Shown: positions 18,415-29,000 of the stretch, in pieces
Position numbering within the stretch: position 1 is the first letter of the stretch
How the letters are laid out: every line of letters starts with the position of its first letter
DNA from: Planctomycetia bacterium
GTDB lineage: Bacteria; Planctomycetota; Planctomycetia; Pirellulales; UBA1268
NCBI GenBank assembly: GCA_021414115.1
Contig: JAIOPD010000120.1
Location: forward strand, 1-64,000
Direction of reading: 5' to 3'
DNA length: 64,000 nucleotides
The notes under the pieces: generated by a model
The model's input: only the letters and a program-made list of their open reading frames with translations
The model's database searches: none
Told to the model about the DNA's origin: nothing
Position numbers and translations under genes: made by a program

Positions 18415-19781
18415 GTGATCCCACGATCGTCTGGTTTCGACACGATCTCCGCCTCGACGACAACCCGGCGCTCGCCGCCGCGGCGGCGCGGGGTCCGGTG
18501 GTGCCGGTGTTTATCTGGGCGCCAGAGGAGGAGCATCCGTGGGAGCCGGGCGCCGCATCGCGGTGGTGGCTGCACCACTCGCTCTCGGCGCTTGCCGCCG
18601 CGCTCGACAAGGCTGGCATGCCGCTCGTCGTCCGTCGCGGTCCTTCGCTCGAGGCTCTGCGGTCGCTCGTGAAGGAGCATGCCGCCACGCACGTCGCCTG
18701 GAACCGGCGGTACGAGCCGGCCGTCATCGCCCGCGACACCGGGATCAAGAAGGCGCTGGCAAAAGATGGAGTCGCGGCCGAGAGCTTCAACGGCTCGCTG
18801 CTCTTCGAGCCGATGCATGTCGCCACGAAGGAGGGCCGGCCCTATCAGGTGTTCACGCCCTTTTGGCGGGCGCTGCTCGCTCGCGACGAACCCGTGGAGC
18901 CGGTGGCGGCGCCAAAGAAGATGAAGGCGGCGCCGGGCCGCGGCGGCAAGAGTGTCTCGATCGAATCGCTCGGGCTGCTGCCCGCGATCGACTGGGCGGG
19001 CACGATGGAAAAGACATGGAAGCCGGGCGAAGCGGCTGCTGCGAAGCGGCTCTCACGGTTTCTGGAGCAGGGTCTATCGGGCTACGCGGCCGGGCGGGAC
19101 CGTCCCGACAGCGACGGCACGAGCAGCCTCTCGCCGCACCTGCATTTCGGGGAGATTTCGCCGCGCCGCGTCTGGCACGCCGTCCGCGATGCGGTCGGCG
19201 GCAGGCCGGCGAAGGCGATCACGACCGGCGGCGCCGAGAGCTATCTCCGCGAGCTCGGCTGGCGGGAGTTCGCCAATCACCTGCTCTACCACTTCCCGCA
19301 CACGCCCGACGCGCCCCTTCGCGTCGATTACGCGCGGTTCCCCTGGGTGAACGACCCGGTGGGGCTCCGCGCCTGGCAGCGGGGCCACACCGGGTTTCCG
19401 ATCGTCGATGCCGGCATGAGGCAACTCTGGGCGACCGGCTGGATGCACAACCGCGTGCGGATGATCGTGGCGAGCTTTCTCGTCAAGGACCTCCGGATCT
19501 CGTGGCTCGAGGGGGCCCGCTGGTTCTGGGACACGCTCGTCGATGCCGACCTCGCCGCCAACACGCTGGGCTGGCAGTGGGCGGCCGGCTGCGGTGCCGA
19601 TGCCGCGCCCTACTTCCGGATCTTCAATCCAACGACCCAGGAGGAGAAGTTCGACCCCGACGGTGTCTATGTGCGGAAATGGATCGATATGCAGCGGGGC
19701 TATCCCGAGCCGATCGTCGACCACGCGGAGGCGCGCAAACTCGCCCTCGAGGCCCTCAAGACCGTGTCGCGGAGCACGTGA
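18411..19781 (+). CDS. phrB: Deoxyribodipyrimidine photolyase
   Basis: This 456-residue cytoplasmic flavoprotein repairs UV-induced cyclobutane pyrimidine dimers with light. The N-terminal antenna domain begins TIVWFRHDLRLDDNPAL. The FAD-binding C-terminal domain has GRDRPDSDGTSSLSPHLHFGEISPR, TGFPIVDAGMRQLWATGWMHNRVRMIVASFLVKDL, DADLAANTLGWQWAAGCGADAAPYFRIFNP and a final VRKWI. Length and motifs match bacterial class I CPD photolyases. It is translationally coupled to the FAD/Fe-S oxidase. A cryptochrome role cannot be excluded, but the strongly conserved GWQWAAGCG region favours repair. Confidence 0.93.
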   Translation: MSDPTIVWFRHDLRLDDNPALAAAAARGPVVPVFIWAPEEEHPWEPGAASRWWLHHSLSALAAALDKAGMPLVVRRGPSLEALRSLVKEHAATHVAWNRRYEPAVIARDTGIKKALAKDGVAAESFNGSLLFEPMHVATKEGRPYQVFTPFWRALLARDEPVEPVAAPKKMKAAPGRGGKSVSIESLGLLPAIDWAGTMEKTWKPGEAAAAKRLSRFLEQGLSGYAAGRDRPDSDGTSSLSPHLHFGEISPRRVWHAVRDAVGGRPAKAITTGGAESYLRELGWREFANHLLYHFPHTPDAPLRVDYARFPWVNDPVGLRAWQRGHTGFPIVDAGMRQLWATGWMHNRVRMIVASFLVKDLRISWLEGARWFWDTLVDADLAANTLGWQWAAGCGADAAPYFRIFNPTTQEEKFDPDGVYVRKWIDMQRGYPEPIVDHAEARKLALEALKTVSRST

Positions 19782-19790
19782 AGACGTCGC

Positions 19791-20726
19791 TCAGTCTTTG
19801 AGCGCTGCTTCGAGAGTTCGCACTTCCTGCATCGCGTCCTTCTGCTGCTCCGCGTCGGAAATCTTCCCACCCGTCTTTTCGGCCTCGGCGGCCAGGGCGG
19901 TCGCCCCCTTCTTGTCGCCGGCGGCGATCATCGCGTTGGCGACGGCGATCAGGGCGTATGTCTTGTTCGCCGATCCGTCGATCGCCTTTGCGGCCGTGGC
20001 CGCCTCCTTGAGCAAGTCGGCGGCCCGCGGCTTCTCGCCGCTCTTGAATCGCACGTTGGCCGCCGCGGCGAGCGCCTCGGCCTTTGGGCGGAGTTCCTCC
20101 AGCGACGTGGCGAGGGTCTCGAGTTGGTCGATCACCTTCGTCGCGTCGCCGGCGAGGTTGGCGTCGGCGTAGCCGAGGGCCACGGCTGCGAGCGCCTGAG
20201 GCCGGAAACGGTCGGAAACATCGTCGCCCGCGGCGATTTCCGCCGCCTTTGCGAGGCTGTCCTTGGCCTTGGTGGTATCGCCGAGGCTGCCGCCGTAGAT
20301 CCGGCCCGCCTTCGAGAGCACCTCCACGCGGGCGACGGGATCGCTGACAGACGCCGCCATGACCACGGCCTTGTCCACGCCTTCGCGGGCCGCCTTCTTG
20401 TCGTCGACCGTCGCGTAGGCCGCCGCGATCTCGATCAGTCGCGGCGCGAAGACAGCCGGATCGGCATCGTCGGCGATCGTCTTGCGAGCCTCTTGGAGCG
20501 TCTTCTTGGCACCTGCCTTGTCACCCGACTTGAGCTGCAGCCGCGCGACTCTGGCCAACTCCCGCGCCGGCCCGCCGGGCGTGGTGTCTTTCTTGGCCTT
20601 TTCCACCATGTCGCCGAAGGTCATCCGCGGCTTCTTTTTCTTGGTGCCGCCGCAGCCGACGAGCGGCGCCACCACGACGAGGCCACAGACCGCGAGCAGC
20701 AGGCAGGAGGCGAAGGAACGGATCAT
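19791..20726 (-). CDS. Lipoprotein with TPR-like helical repeats, unknown function
   Basis: This 311-residue lipoprotein begins MIRSFASCLLLAVCGLVVVAPLVGCGGTKKKKP, with a lipobox VVAPLVGC followed by a Lys patch. The rest is a series of Ala-rich helical repeats of about 35 residues (RVARLQLKSGDKAGAKKTLQEARKT, LIEIAAAYATVDDKKAAREGVDKAV, ALAAVALGYADANLAGDATKVID), typical of TPR/solenoid scaffolds. It probably mediates protein contacts at the membrane. Its stop is 9 bases from the convergent photolyase stop. I do not recognise a specific family. Confidence 0.7.
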   Translation of the reverse strand: MIRSFASCLLLAVCGLVVVAPLVGCGGTKKKKPRMTFGDMVEKAKKDTTPGGPARELARVARLQLKSGDKAGAKKTLQEARKTIADDADPAVFAPRLIEIAAAYATVDDKKAAREGVDKAVVMAASVSDPVARVEVLSKAGRIYGGSLGDTTKAKDSLAKAAEIAAGDDVSDRFRPQALAAVALGYADANLAGDATKVIDQLETLATSLEELRPKAEALAAAANVRFKSGEKPRAADLLKEAATAAKAIDGSANKTYALIAVANAMIAAGDKKGATALAAEAEKTGGKISDAEQQKDAMQEVRTLEAALKD

Positions 20727-20790
20727 GAGGAGAGGCTCCGGGAGTTGGGCAGACGATGGGGGTGGATCGACGCAACGAGACCGCGGCCGG

Positions 20791-22050
20791 CTATGAGAAC
20801 TTCAGCCGGGCACGCTGCAGACGGGCGTGGAGTTCGGCCATCAGGTCGTCCTCGGCTCCTTCGTCCTCGGCCTCGTAGGTGGCCGAGAACCGCAGGTAGG
20901 AGCCGCAGTCGTCCCACGGCACGGTCGAGATCGAGAGATCGTGGATCAGGAACTGGCTCGCTTCCTGTGCCGTGGCAAACAGCCGATCGCCGGCGGCCTT
21001 CGGGCTCCGGGTGTAGAGGAAGTAGGTGCCGCCCGGCATCTCGCAATCGAAGCCCGAAGCCCGTAGCACGCCCACCAGTTTCTCGAGCCTGCGGCGATAC
21101 TTCTCCCGCACCAGCCGCGGAATCTCCGGGTCGGCGAGTGCCGCGGCCGCGGCTTTCTGGATCGCCATGAACTGGCCGGAGTCGCAGTTGTCCTTGACGT
21201 CGGCGAAGGCCCGCACGATCCGCTCGTGGCCGCAGACCCAGCCCATCCGCCAGCCGATCATGTGAAAGCCCTTTGACATCGAGTGGACCTCGACGCCCAC
21301 GTCCTTTGCGCCGTCGACCGAGAGAAACGACAGGGGCTCGTCGTCGTACGAGAGCATGATGTGGGCCGCGTCCTGGACGACGATCACCCGATGCTTGTGC
21401 GCGAAGTCGACCACCCGCTTGTAAAACTCGCGGGTGGCCGTGCGGCCGGTCGGGCTGTTGGGGTAGCAGAGCACGAGCATCTTCGTCTTCGCGAGCACGT
21501 CGGCCGGGATGCCGTCGAGGTCGGGGAAGAAGGCGTTTTCGGGCAGGAGCGGCAGCCGGTGGACCACGCCGCCGAACCACCGCGTGGCCGTGCCGGCGAC
21601 GGGATAGCCGGGCACCGTCATGAGTGTGACGTCGCCCGGGTCGATGAAGGCGGCAGGCAGCATCGCGTAGGCCGTCTTCGAACCGATGCAGTGGTTGACC
21701 TCGGTCACGGGGTCGAGAGTGACGTTGAACTCCCGCTGCATGAAGGCGGCCGCGGCCTCCTTGAACGCCGCGATGCCGTTGTCGGCATAACCGCGGTTCT
21801 CGGGTCGATCGACCTCCCGCTTCATGACGGCCCGAATGTGGGCGGGTGCCATCTCGTCGTTCTCGCCGATCCCGAAGTCGAGCATCCGTCGCTCGGGATG
21901 ATCGGCAATCGCCTTCCGCTTGGCCCGCTTGATCAACTCGAACTTGTAGATCTCGGTGCCCTTCCCGAAAGCCGCCCCGCCGATGCGCTGGGCGAAGCGG
22001 TCCTGGAACCAGGGGTCGGCGGCGGTGGCCGGGGCGGTCGCGGTGGACAT
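20791..22050 (-). CDS. dapL: LL-diaminopimelate aminotransferase-like PLP enzyme
   Basis: This 419-residue fold-type I aminotransferase starts at MSTATAPATAADPWFQDRFAQRIGG; the extra N-terminal residues of the track ORF are not plausible. Typical elements are MLDFGIGENDEMAP, GYADNGIAAFKEAAAAFM, YPNSPTGRTATREFYKRVV, VVQDAAHIMLSYDD and the PLP-Lys motif VHSMSKGFHMIGWRMGW. DapL converts tetrahydrodipicolinate to LL-diaminopimelate for lysine and peptidoglycan synthesis. The DapL assignment over a general class I aminotransferase rests on overall resemblance (PGGTYFLYTRSPK), so substrate is moderately sure. It is unlinked to other lysine genes here. Confidence 0.75.
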   Translation of the reverse strand: MSTATAPATAADPWFQDRFAQRIGGAAFGKGTEIYKFELIKRAKRKAIADHPERRMLDFGIGENDEMAPAHIRAVMKREVDRPENRGYADNGIAAFKEAAAAFMQREFNVTLDPVTEVNHCIGSKTAYAMLPAAFIDPGDVTLMTVPGYPVAGTATRWFGGVVHRLPLLPENAFFPDLDGIPADVLAKTKMLVLCYPNSPTGRTATREFYKRVVDFAHKHRVIVVQDAAHIMLSYDDEPLSFLSVDGAKDVGVEVHSMSKGFHMIGWRMGWVCGHERIVRAFADVKDNCDSGQFMAIQKAAAAALADPEIPRLVREKYRRRLEKLVGVLRASGFDCEMPGGTYFLYTRSPKAAGDRLFATAQEASQFLIHDLSISTVPWDDCGSYLRFSATYEAEDEGAEDDLMAELHARLQRARLKFS

Positions 22051-22174
22051 CGTGTCGGGGGTTTCCGTGGTGGGAACGCGGAGGCGGAAGCTCCGGCAGG
22101 ATAGCGGTTCGTCGGCCGCTTTCCAACGGTTTCGGCGGGGCGGCCGGACCGTGCCCTCGACGGCTGGGCGGGAT

Positions 22175-22774
22175 CTAGCAGGTCCGCAGCCAGGAGGCGT
22201 GAAGGCGGTTGATCGCCGTGTTGAGCCGGCTCTTGACGGTGCCCAGGGGGATCCCGAGCGCGGCTGCGACTTCACGCTGCTTGAGGCCTTTGCGGTAGAC
22301 GAGCGTGAGCGTGTTGCGGAACGGTTCCGGGAGACGGTCGACCGCGGTCAGCATCCAGGCCTGCGCGTCGCCGTTGGCGACGACGTTGTCGCTCGTGGGG
22401 CAGCGGTCGGCGACCGTCTCCGCGAGTGTGCCACCTTCGGCCGCGCCTGGCCGTTGCTGGTCGAGGCTCGCCATGCGGTGGCGGCGGTTCTGCCGCTGCG
22501 TGTCGATGGCCTGGCGTGTGGCGACGGTGTAGAGCCACGGTCGGAATGAACGGCTGTCCTGGAAGCTATTCCGTTTGCGGTGGATGCGTAGAAATGTCGC
22601 CTGAAACACATCTTCCGCCATTTGGGCATTCCCGAGGTAGCGGCGGAGATAGGCGAAGAGTTCACGCTCATACCGGTGCACGAGCACGGCAAACGCCTCG
22701 TCATCGTTCTGGCAGACCCGCCGCATCAATTCTTCGTCGGTCAGCGGTTCGGCTTCGACACGAGAGAATGGCAT
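22175..22774 (-). CDS. ECF-type RNA polymerase sigma factor
   Basis: This 199-residue sigma factor starts at MPFSRVEAEPLTDEELMRRVCQ with GCAGGAG 9 bases upstream. Region 2 contains ELFAYLRRYLGNAQMAEDVFQATFLRIHRKRNSF and SFRPWLYTVATRQAIDTQRQNRRHR. Region 4 is LPEPFRNTLTLVYRKGLKQREVAAALGIPLGTVKSRLNTAINRLH. No anti-sigma gene is adjacent. It sits between the aminotransferase and hydrolase genes, all leftward but well spaced, so its target regulon cannot be inferred. Confidence 0.9.
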   Translation of the reverse strand: MPFSRVEAEPLTDEELMRRVCQNDDEAFAVLVHRYERELFAYLRRYLGNAQMAEDVFQATFLRIHRKRNSFQDSRSFRPWLYTVATRQAIDTQRQNRRHRMASLDQQRPGAAEGGTLAETVADRCPTSDNVVANGDAQAWMLTAVDRLPEPFRNTLTLVYRKGLKQREVAAALGIPLGTVKSRLNTAINRLHASWLRTC

Positions 22775-23033
22775 GGTGTGGCACTCCTGCTGCGCTCGGC
22801 GGAGCCGGCGATGCGCCGCGAGAAAGTCCCGCCGCCGGCACATGGGCGGAGGTGCACGTCGCGTGCCAAAACACATGACACACGTTCGACCCGCGGCAAT
22901 CGGCGGGAAACGCATGCACCGCTGGTTCCGGAGCGAATCGCTCCCCTGCGGTGCGCGCCGCATCCTGCAACAACTGCGGAGCGATTTGCAACGTTTTCCG
23001 GTCCGGTCGGGGTGAGTGCGGTTGGATCGCGGG

Positions 23034-23801
23034 TCACCGTCCGCCGCCGAGGGCGTCCCAGAACTCGGGCGTGTCGGACACCGAGTTGTGATCGGTGCCG
23101 TCGATCGTCCGCAGCGTGGCCACGCCCGGCCGGAAGGCGTCCAACAGTTTTTGGGTGTCGTCCGGCGGCACCAGTTCGTCGTGCGAGGCGGCGATCAGGA
23201 GCGCCGGGCAGTCGACACGGGAGGCATACCGCCACGACTCGTACGGGTCGCGAAGGAGCAGGCCCATGGGCAGGAACGGCGCCACTCGCTTTGCGATCGC
23301 GAGGATGCTCGCGAAGGGCGTGATGAGCACGAGTCTGGAGACGGGTTCCTCGGCGGCCAGTTGGATGGCGAGGCTGCTGCCGAGGCTGCGACCGACGACC
23401 ATGACGTCGGGATGGCGGGCGTGGACCATCTCGAAGAGCGCCCGGGCATCGCTGCGCAGCGATGCTTCCGTCGGCCGTCCGGATGAGCCGCTATAGCCCC
23501 GGTAGTGCAGGGCGTAGACGGCCCGGTCCGGAAACGCGGCCGCGAGTTCCGGCAGCGTGTAAGCGACGTCCTCGGCGTTGCCGCCGAAGAAGATGAGCGC
23601 CTGCGGTCCGTCGTGCGGCCGGGAAGAGATCCGCAGCCGGGCGTCCGGTACGTCGAGCAGGAGTGCCGCGGTGTGCGCATTTATCGCCCGCGTGGGCATG
23701 TAGATGAACGACCGCTGGGCGACGAAAAAGAAGACGCACAGGCCCACGTAGACCCCCAGCGCGATCGTCAGCAGGCTCCAGAGCATGCGGCGGTATCTCA
23801 T
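23034..23801 (-). CDS. Membrane-anchored alpha/beta hydrolase
   Basis: This 255-residue protein has an N-terminal transmembrane helix (MLWSLLTIALGVYVGLCVFFFVAQ) and an alpha/beta-hydrolase domain. The oxyanion-like region ALIFFGGNAEDVAY, the nucleophile elbow VVGRSLGSSLAIQLA, the acid region CPALLIAASHDELVPPDD and the final His in IDGTDHNSVSD are visible. It resembles BEM46/YfhR-type serine hydrolases of unknown substrate. It is divergent from the histidine-rich gene, with a promoter-sized gap between them. Confidence 0.85.
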   Translation of the reverse strand: MRYRRMLWSLLTIALGVYVGLCVFFFVAQRSFIYMPTRAINAHTAALLLDVPDARLRISSRPHDGPQALIFFGGNAEDVAYTLPELAAAFPDRAVYALHYRGYSGSSGRPTEASLRSDARALFEMVHARHPDVMVVGRSLGSSLAIQLAAEEPVSRLVLITPFASILAIAKRVAPFLPMGLLLRDPYESWRYASRVDCPALLIAASHDELVPPDDTQKLLDAFRPGVATLRTIDGTDHNSVSDTPEFWDALGGGR

Positions 23802-23895
23802 CGGTGGGACGGTCGTCTGAGAGCCACGGCTGCTGTCCCGGTGTGGTCACCAATCGTTGCAGGCGACACGTCGCGCCCGTTAGAATCCGGTCACC

Positions 23896-24378
23896 ATGCG
23901 ATCGTTCCTCGTGCTGCTCGTCAACGCCCATCTGCTGCTCGGCGGAATTGCGATGCCGCATGCGCATGGGGTGCATGCCGAGGCCCCGGGGCATTCCAAT
24001 CGGGCGCATGTCCATCTGTCGGGTCATGATCACCGCCACCGTCATGAACATGGCCATCGTCACGACGGCCATGGCGATTTACGAAGCCGTGGCCACACGC
24101 ATCACGGCGAGTCGAGAGATCATCTCGTAACCGCCCCGGTTCATGAACCATGCCCTGAGCATGATCAGGATGCTGTCTATCTCGACGACGATGGGCTGGT
24201 CATCGTGACCGGGGAGCGCGCGTCGCCGCGGCTTACGGCGGCCCGCTCGCTCGCCTTACCCGCCCGCAGCGTGGACAACACTTCCCCGGTCCTCGGCCTC
24301 CAGCCTCGCCGAGTGCGACCGCCCGGCGACGGTGCCCCCACGATTCACACGCTCTTGCCGCACGTGCTTCGCGTTTGA
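23896..24378 (+). CDS. Exported histidine-rich protein, probable metal binding
   Basis: This 160-residue protein starts with a hydrophobic export signal (MRSFLVLLVNAHLLLGGIAMPHAHG). A dense histidine segment follows (HVHLSGHDHRHRHEHGHRHDGHGDLRSRGHTHHGE) that should bind divalent metal such as Zn, Ni, Co or Cu. The second half is ordinary. It lies just ahead of the RND efflux adaptor and permease genes, so it may buffer or deliver periplasmic metal to the pump. The metal is not readable from sequence. No homologous family is recognised beyond low-complexity His runs. Confidence 0.65.
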   Translation: MRSFLVLLVNAHLLLGGIAMPHAHGVHAEAPGHSNRAHVHLSGHDHRHRHEHGHRHDGHGDLRSRGHTHHGESRDHLVTAPVHEPCPEHDQDAVYLDDDGLVIVTGERASPRLTAARSLALPARSVDNTSPVLGLQPRRVRPPGDGAPTIHTLLPHVLRV

Positions 24379-24523
24379 TCGCGAGGCCTTCTTCCGGTGC
24401 GCCGGCTCGGGGGCGATCTTCCCCGTGGCCGTGGTGACGGCCCGTCGTGGGGCGTCTTCTGCCCCTCGCTGAGCCCTCTGTCCGTTTCGTGACGAGCCCG
24501 ACCTCATCTCTGCCGAGTATTCC

Positions 24524-25936
24524 ATGCTCAACGCCCTCGTTCGATTCGTGCGCGGGATGCTCATGGTCGCCGTTCTCGGCGGCCTGATCACGGCCGCGAC
24601 GTGGTATCGCGATCTGTGGCTGCCCTTGCTCCCGCCGCCGGTCGACAAGCCACCCGCTGCCGCCTCGGGCGACGAGCAGCCAGCAGCACGGGCTGAGGTG
24701 CTCGAACTGAGTCCGCAGGCTCGGGCGAATCTCAAGTTGGTCGCCCGCCCCGCGAAACTCTCGAACTACTGGCGATCGATCATCGTGCCGGGCGAGATCA
24801 TGGACCGGCCGGGGCTGTCGGATCGGGGCGTCACCTCGCCGGCCGTGGGCGTCGTGACTCAGATCCATGCGTTCCCCGGCGACACGGTGCGGCCTGGCGA
24901 CCGGCTCTTCACCCTGCGGCTGGTGAGCGAGTACATCCACAACACGCAGTCGGAACTGTTCAAGGTCACTCGCGAGATTGAATTCGAAACGGAGAAGCGG
25001 CAGCGGCTTGCCCAGATCGGCGAAGGGGCGATTCCGCAGGTACGACTCATCGAGGTCGACCAGCAACTCCGCCGGCTCCAGGCGGCAAGCGAGAGTTACC
25101 GGCAGGACCTGCTCACCCGTGGCTTGAGCCTCGACCAGATCGCGCAGGTGGCGGCCGGCACGTTCGTCGCCACGGTGGACGTCGTGGCGCCGCCGCCTCT
25201 CGCTCTTTCGCCGTCAGCGTCAGCGGTGTCGGTGCCCGCGGCAACGGCCGCCCCCGCTCCCGACATCGTGTACGAGGTTCAGGAGTTGAAAGTCGACCTC
25301 GGCACGCAGGTGCAGGCCGGCCAGCTCCTCGGCATGCTCTCGAACCACGGCACGCTCTACATCGCCGGACACGCCTTCAAGCGCGAGGCCACGTCGCTGG
25401 AGCGGGCCGCCCAGGACCGCTGGCCGATTCGGGTCGAGTTCGCCGAGGACGACGCGGCGTCGTGGCCGACCCTCGACCAGATATTCGAGATTCGGCACCT
25501 TTCCAACACCGTCGATCCCACGAGCCGGACATTCGATTGCTTCGTACCGCTTGCCAACCAGTCCCGCTCCTACGCGAAGGACGGCAAGACGTTCGTCGTC
25601 TGGCGGTTTCGGCCCGGCCAGCGGGTGCGGCTGCACGTGCCGGTGGAAGAGCTCAAAGAGGTGATCGTGTTGCCGGCCGAGGCGGTGGTGCGGGAAGGCC
25701 CGGAAGCCTATGTCTTCCGTCAGAATGGCGACTTGTTCGACCGCCGGCCCGTCCGTGTGCTGCACGAGGACCGTCTGAACGTCGTCATCGCGAATGACGG
25801 CAGCGTGGCGCCCGGATGGTATCTCGCACAAGGGTCCGCGGCGTCGCTCAACCGGGTGCTCAAGGCCCAGTCCGCCAGCGGCACTCCCGTGGGCGTTCAC
25901 GTCCATGCCGACGGCACCGTGCATGGAGCCCACTGA
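24524..25936 (+). CDS. RND efflux periplasmic adaptor (CusB/CzcB-like)
   Basis: This 470-residue membrane fusion protein has an N-terminal anchor helix (FVRGMLMVAVLGGLITAATWY). Adaptor modules follow in order: a barrel-sandwich half (TSPAVGVVTQIHAFPGDTVRPGDRLFTLRLVS), an alpha-hairpin (about residues 140-210), a second lipoyl half (YEVQELKVDLGTQVQAGQLLGML), a beta-barrel and a C-terminal membrane-proximal domain (EVIVLPAEAVVREGPEAYVFRQ). It ends with a His-containing tail, VHVHADGTVHGAH. It would link the adjacent inner-membrane RND permease to an outer-membrane channel, which is not encoded in the window. Confidence 0.85.
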   Translation: MLNALVRFVRGMLMVAVLGGLITAATWYRDLWLPLLPPPVDKPPAAASGDEQPAARAEVLELSPQARANLKLVARPAKLSNYWRSIIVPGEIMDRPGLSDRGVTSPAVGVVTQIHAFPGDTVRPGDRLFTLRLVSEYIHNTQSELFKVTREIEFETEKRQRLAQIGEGAIPQVRLIEVDQQLRRLQAASESYRQDLLTRGLSLDQIAQVAAGTFVATVDVVAPPPLALSPSASAVSVPAATAAPAPDIVYEVQELKVDLGTQVQAGQLLGMLSNHGTLYIAGHAFKREATSLERAAQDRWPIRVEFAEDDAASWPTLDQIFEIRHLSNTVDPTSRTFDCFVPLANQSRSYAKDGKTFVVWRFRPGQRVRLHVPVEELKEVIVLPAEAVVREGPEAYVFRQNGDLFDRRPVRVLHEDRLNVVIANDGSVAPGWYLAQGSAASLNRVLKAQSASGTPVGVHVHADGTVHGAH

Positions 25937-26069
25937 CATCAACGTCGAAAAAACCATCCCTGGCTTTTTCCGACTCGGTCGGCCGCAACGAACGCCAAGG
26001 GTTCGCCGGGCCGACACCCGCCGCATCGTACGGCGAAGCAACGCATCATCACCCTGAAACATCCCCCGC

Positions 26070-29000
26070 ATGCTCAACGCCGTCATCCGCTTCGCCCTGC
26101 GATACCGCCTGCTCGTGGTGGTGGCGAGCCTCGTGCTGCTCTTCTACGGCAGCTACCTGGCGACGCTCATGCCCATCGACGTGTTTCCCGATCTCGATCG
26201 CCCCCGGGTCGTGATCATCACCGAATGCCCGGGCTTGGCGGCCGAGGAGGTGGAAACGCTCGTCACGCAGCCCATCGAAATCGCCCTGCTCGGCGCGAAT
26301 GGCGTGGAAGCGGTGCGTAGCCAATCCACGGCCGGCCTCGACGTGATTTACGTCGAGTTCAATTGGGACGTTGACGTTCGCGCAGCGCGGCAGACCGTGC
26401 AGGAGCGGCTGACGACGGTTGCCGGCATCCTTCCCGAGGGCATCCGCCCGCAGATGACGCCCACGGCCTCGATCATGGGCCAGATCGTGATCGCAGGCAT
26501 GTACCGCCAGCAGGGCCCCGGGGGCGGCGATCTCGCTGTGATTCCCGGGACGCCCTACCTCGCCGAGTTGAGCAGCGCCGGCGGAGAACCCGCGGTGCAT
26601 GCGTGGAAGGTCATCGACCGCCATCGCCCCGCCACGTGGGAGCGGGTTTCGGTGGAGCACACGCGGTGGATCACGCCCGCCGGAGCCCCGGATGACAATG
26701 GCCAGGCGGAATCCCCACGTGCGGCCACGCTCACCGTCGCCGGCCGCGACTACGACGTGGTGTTCCCCACGAAGCTCCAGCAGTCGATGAACCTGCGGAC
26801 GACCGCCGACTGGGTCGTGCGGCCGCGCCTCCTGAAAATCCACGGCGTCGCCGAGGTGTTCATTCAGGGTGGCGACCGCAAGCAGTACCAGATCCTCGCC
26901 GACCCCGCGGCCATGCTCGAATATGGTGTCTCGCTGCAGATGGTCGAGCAGGCCCTGCGCGACAGCAACATCAACTCCAGCGGCGGGTTCGCCGTCCAAG
27001 GCGAGCAGGAGCGGCCGATCCGAGTGCTGGGTCGGCTCGGCCCCGATGCGGCCCGCGTCCTCGAGGATCTCCGCAAGGTGCCGGTGGCGGTTCACCCCAA
27101 GCGCACGGTCCTCCTGGGGCAGGTGGCCGACGTCGTGGAGGGCCCGCAGTTCAAACGTGGTGACGGTGCCGTCAACGGCGTGCCTGGCGTCGTGTTTACG
27201 ATCGCCAAACAGCCCCACGTCGATACGCGTACCCTCACCGATCGGATCACTGAGGCGCTTCGGGAGGTGGAGGCCGCCCTGCCGGCCGACGTCGTCGTGA
27301 ACTCGGAGCTCTTCCGGCTCAAGAACTTCATCGACCGGGGCATCTTCAACGTCGGCGAGGCCCTCGTGATCGGGGCGGTGCTGGTGCTGATCGTGCTGTT
27401 CCTGTTCCTCATGAACGTGCGGACCACGTTCATCACGCTCACGGCGATCCCGCTCTCGCTGGTGATCACCACGCTGGTGTTCAGGATTGCGGGGATGCTG
27501 ACTGGTACGCATCTCTCCATCAACGTGATGACGCTCGGTGGCATCGCCGTCGCGATGGGAGAACTCGTCGATGACGCGATCGTGGACGTGGAGAACATCT
27601 TCCGGCGGCTCAAGGAGAACAACGCCCTCCCTGAGCCGCGGCCGGCCCTCCGCGTCGTCTACGACGCCAGCCGGGAGATCCGCAGCGCCATCGTGTTCGG
27701 CACCGCCGTCGTGATCCTCGTGTTTCTGCCTCTGTTCGCGCTCTCCGGGGTGGAAGGCCGCCTGTTCGCGCCACTCGGCGTGGCCTACATCGTGTCGATC
27801 CTCGCGTCGCTCCTCGTGTCGCTGACCGTGACGCCAGTCTTGTCGTACTACCTGCTACCACAGTCACCGGCGACCCACCACGACCAGGACGGGCTGCTGC
27901 TGCGGATCCTGAAAACCCTCACGACGCCGCTGATCCGATTCAGCATGGCAGTGCCGGGCCTCCTCCTTGTGGCGACGTGGCTGGGCGTGGCGTTCGCCGG
28001 CTGGGAGCTTTCCCGGCTGGGCCGTGACTTCCTGCCGCCGTTCGACGAGGGCAGCGTGCAGGTGAACGTCACGCTCCCGCCGGGGTCGTCGCTCGATGCT
28101 TCCAGTCGGGTGTCGTCGCTGATCGACGCGAAACTGCGGGCACTGCAGAAAACCGATGATCGACCGGATGGCGAGATCGTTCATTTCGTGCGGCGAACGG
28201 GCCGGGCAGAGATGGACGAGCACGCGTCACCGGTGAACGCGGGCGAATACATCCTGAGTATCAATTCGTACTGTGGTCGGCATCGCGACGAGATCATCAA
28301 GGACCTGCTCGCCGAACTGAGCAGCGAAGTTCCCGGCGTCGCCATCGAGGTGGAGCAGCCGCTCGCCCACCTCATCAGCCACATGGTGTCGGGCGTCTAC
28401 GCCCAGATCGCGATCAAGGTGCACGGCGACGATCTCGACATCCTGATCGAGGCCGCCGACCGCATCAAGTGGGCCATCCAGTCGGTGCCGGGCGTGACAC
28501 CGCCCGTGATCGAGCCGATCCAGCAGGCCGAGGAACTGCACATCCGGCTGCGGCCCGACGACCTCGCCTTCCACGGCGTCACCCGCGAGCATGTCGCCCG
28601 TATTCTCCAGACGGCGCTCCAGGGCGAGGTGGTCTCGCAGGTACTCGAGGGGCAGCGACGCTTCGACCTCCTCGTGCGGCTCGAGGAGGGCTACCGGACC
28701 GACTACGCAAACCTCGGCCGCCTCCGCATCGACCTACCGGACGACCGAGGGCAGATCGAGCTGCGGGAGCTGGCCGACATCGGCGAGGGCACGAGCCCAA
28801 ATGCCGTGAACCGCGAGAATGCCCGCCGCCGGATCGTCGTCCGCTGCAACACGCAGGACCGCGACCTGTCGAGCGCCGTGGCCGAGATCCAAGCCCGCAT
28901 GCGGGATCGAGTGGAACTGCCGGAGGGGTATTTCATCGAGTACGGCGGTCAGTTCGAGAGCCAACAGCGTGCCACGACGCTGATCGTCGTCCTCGCGGCG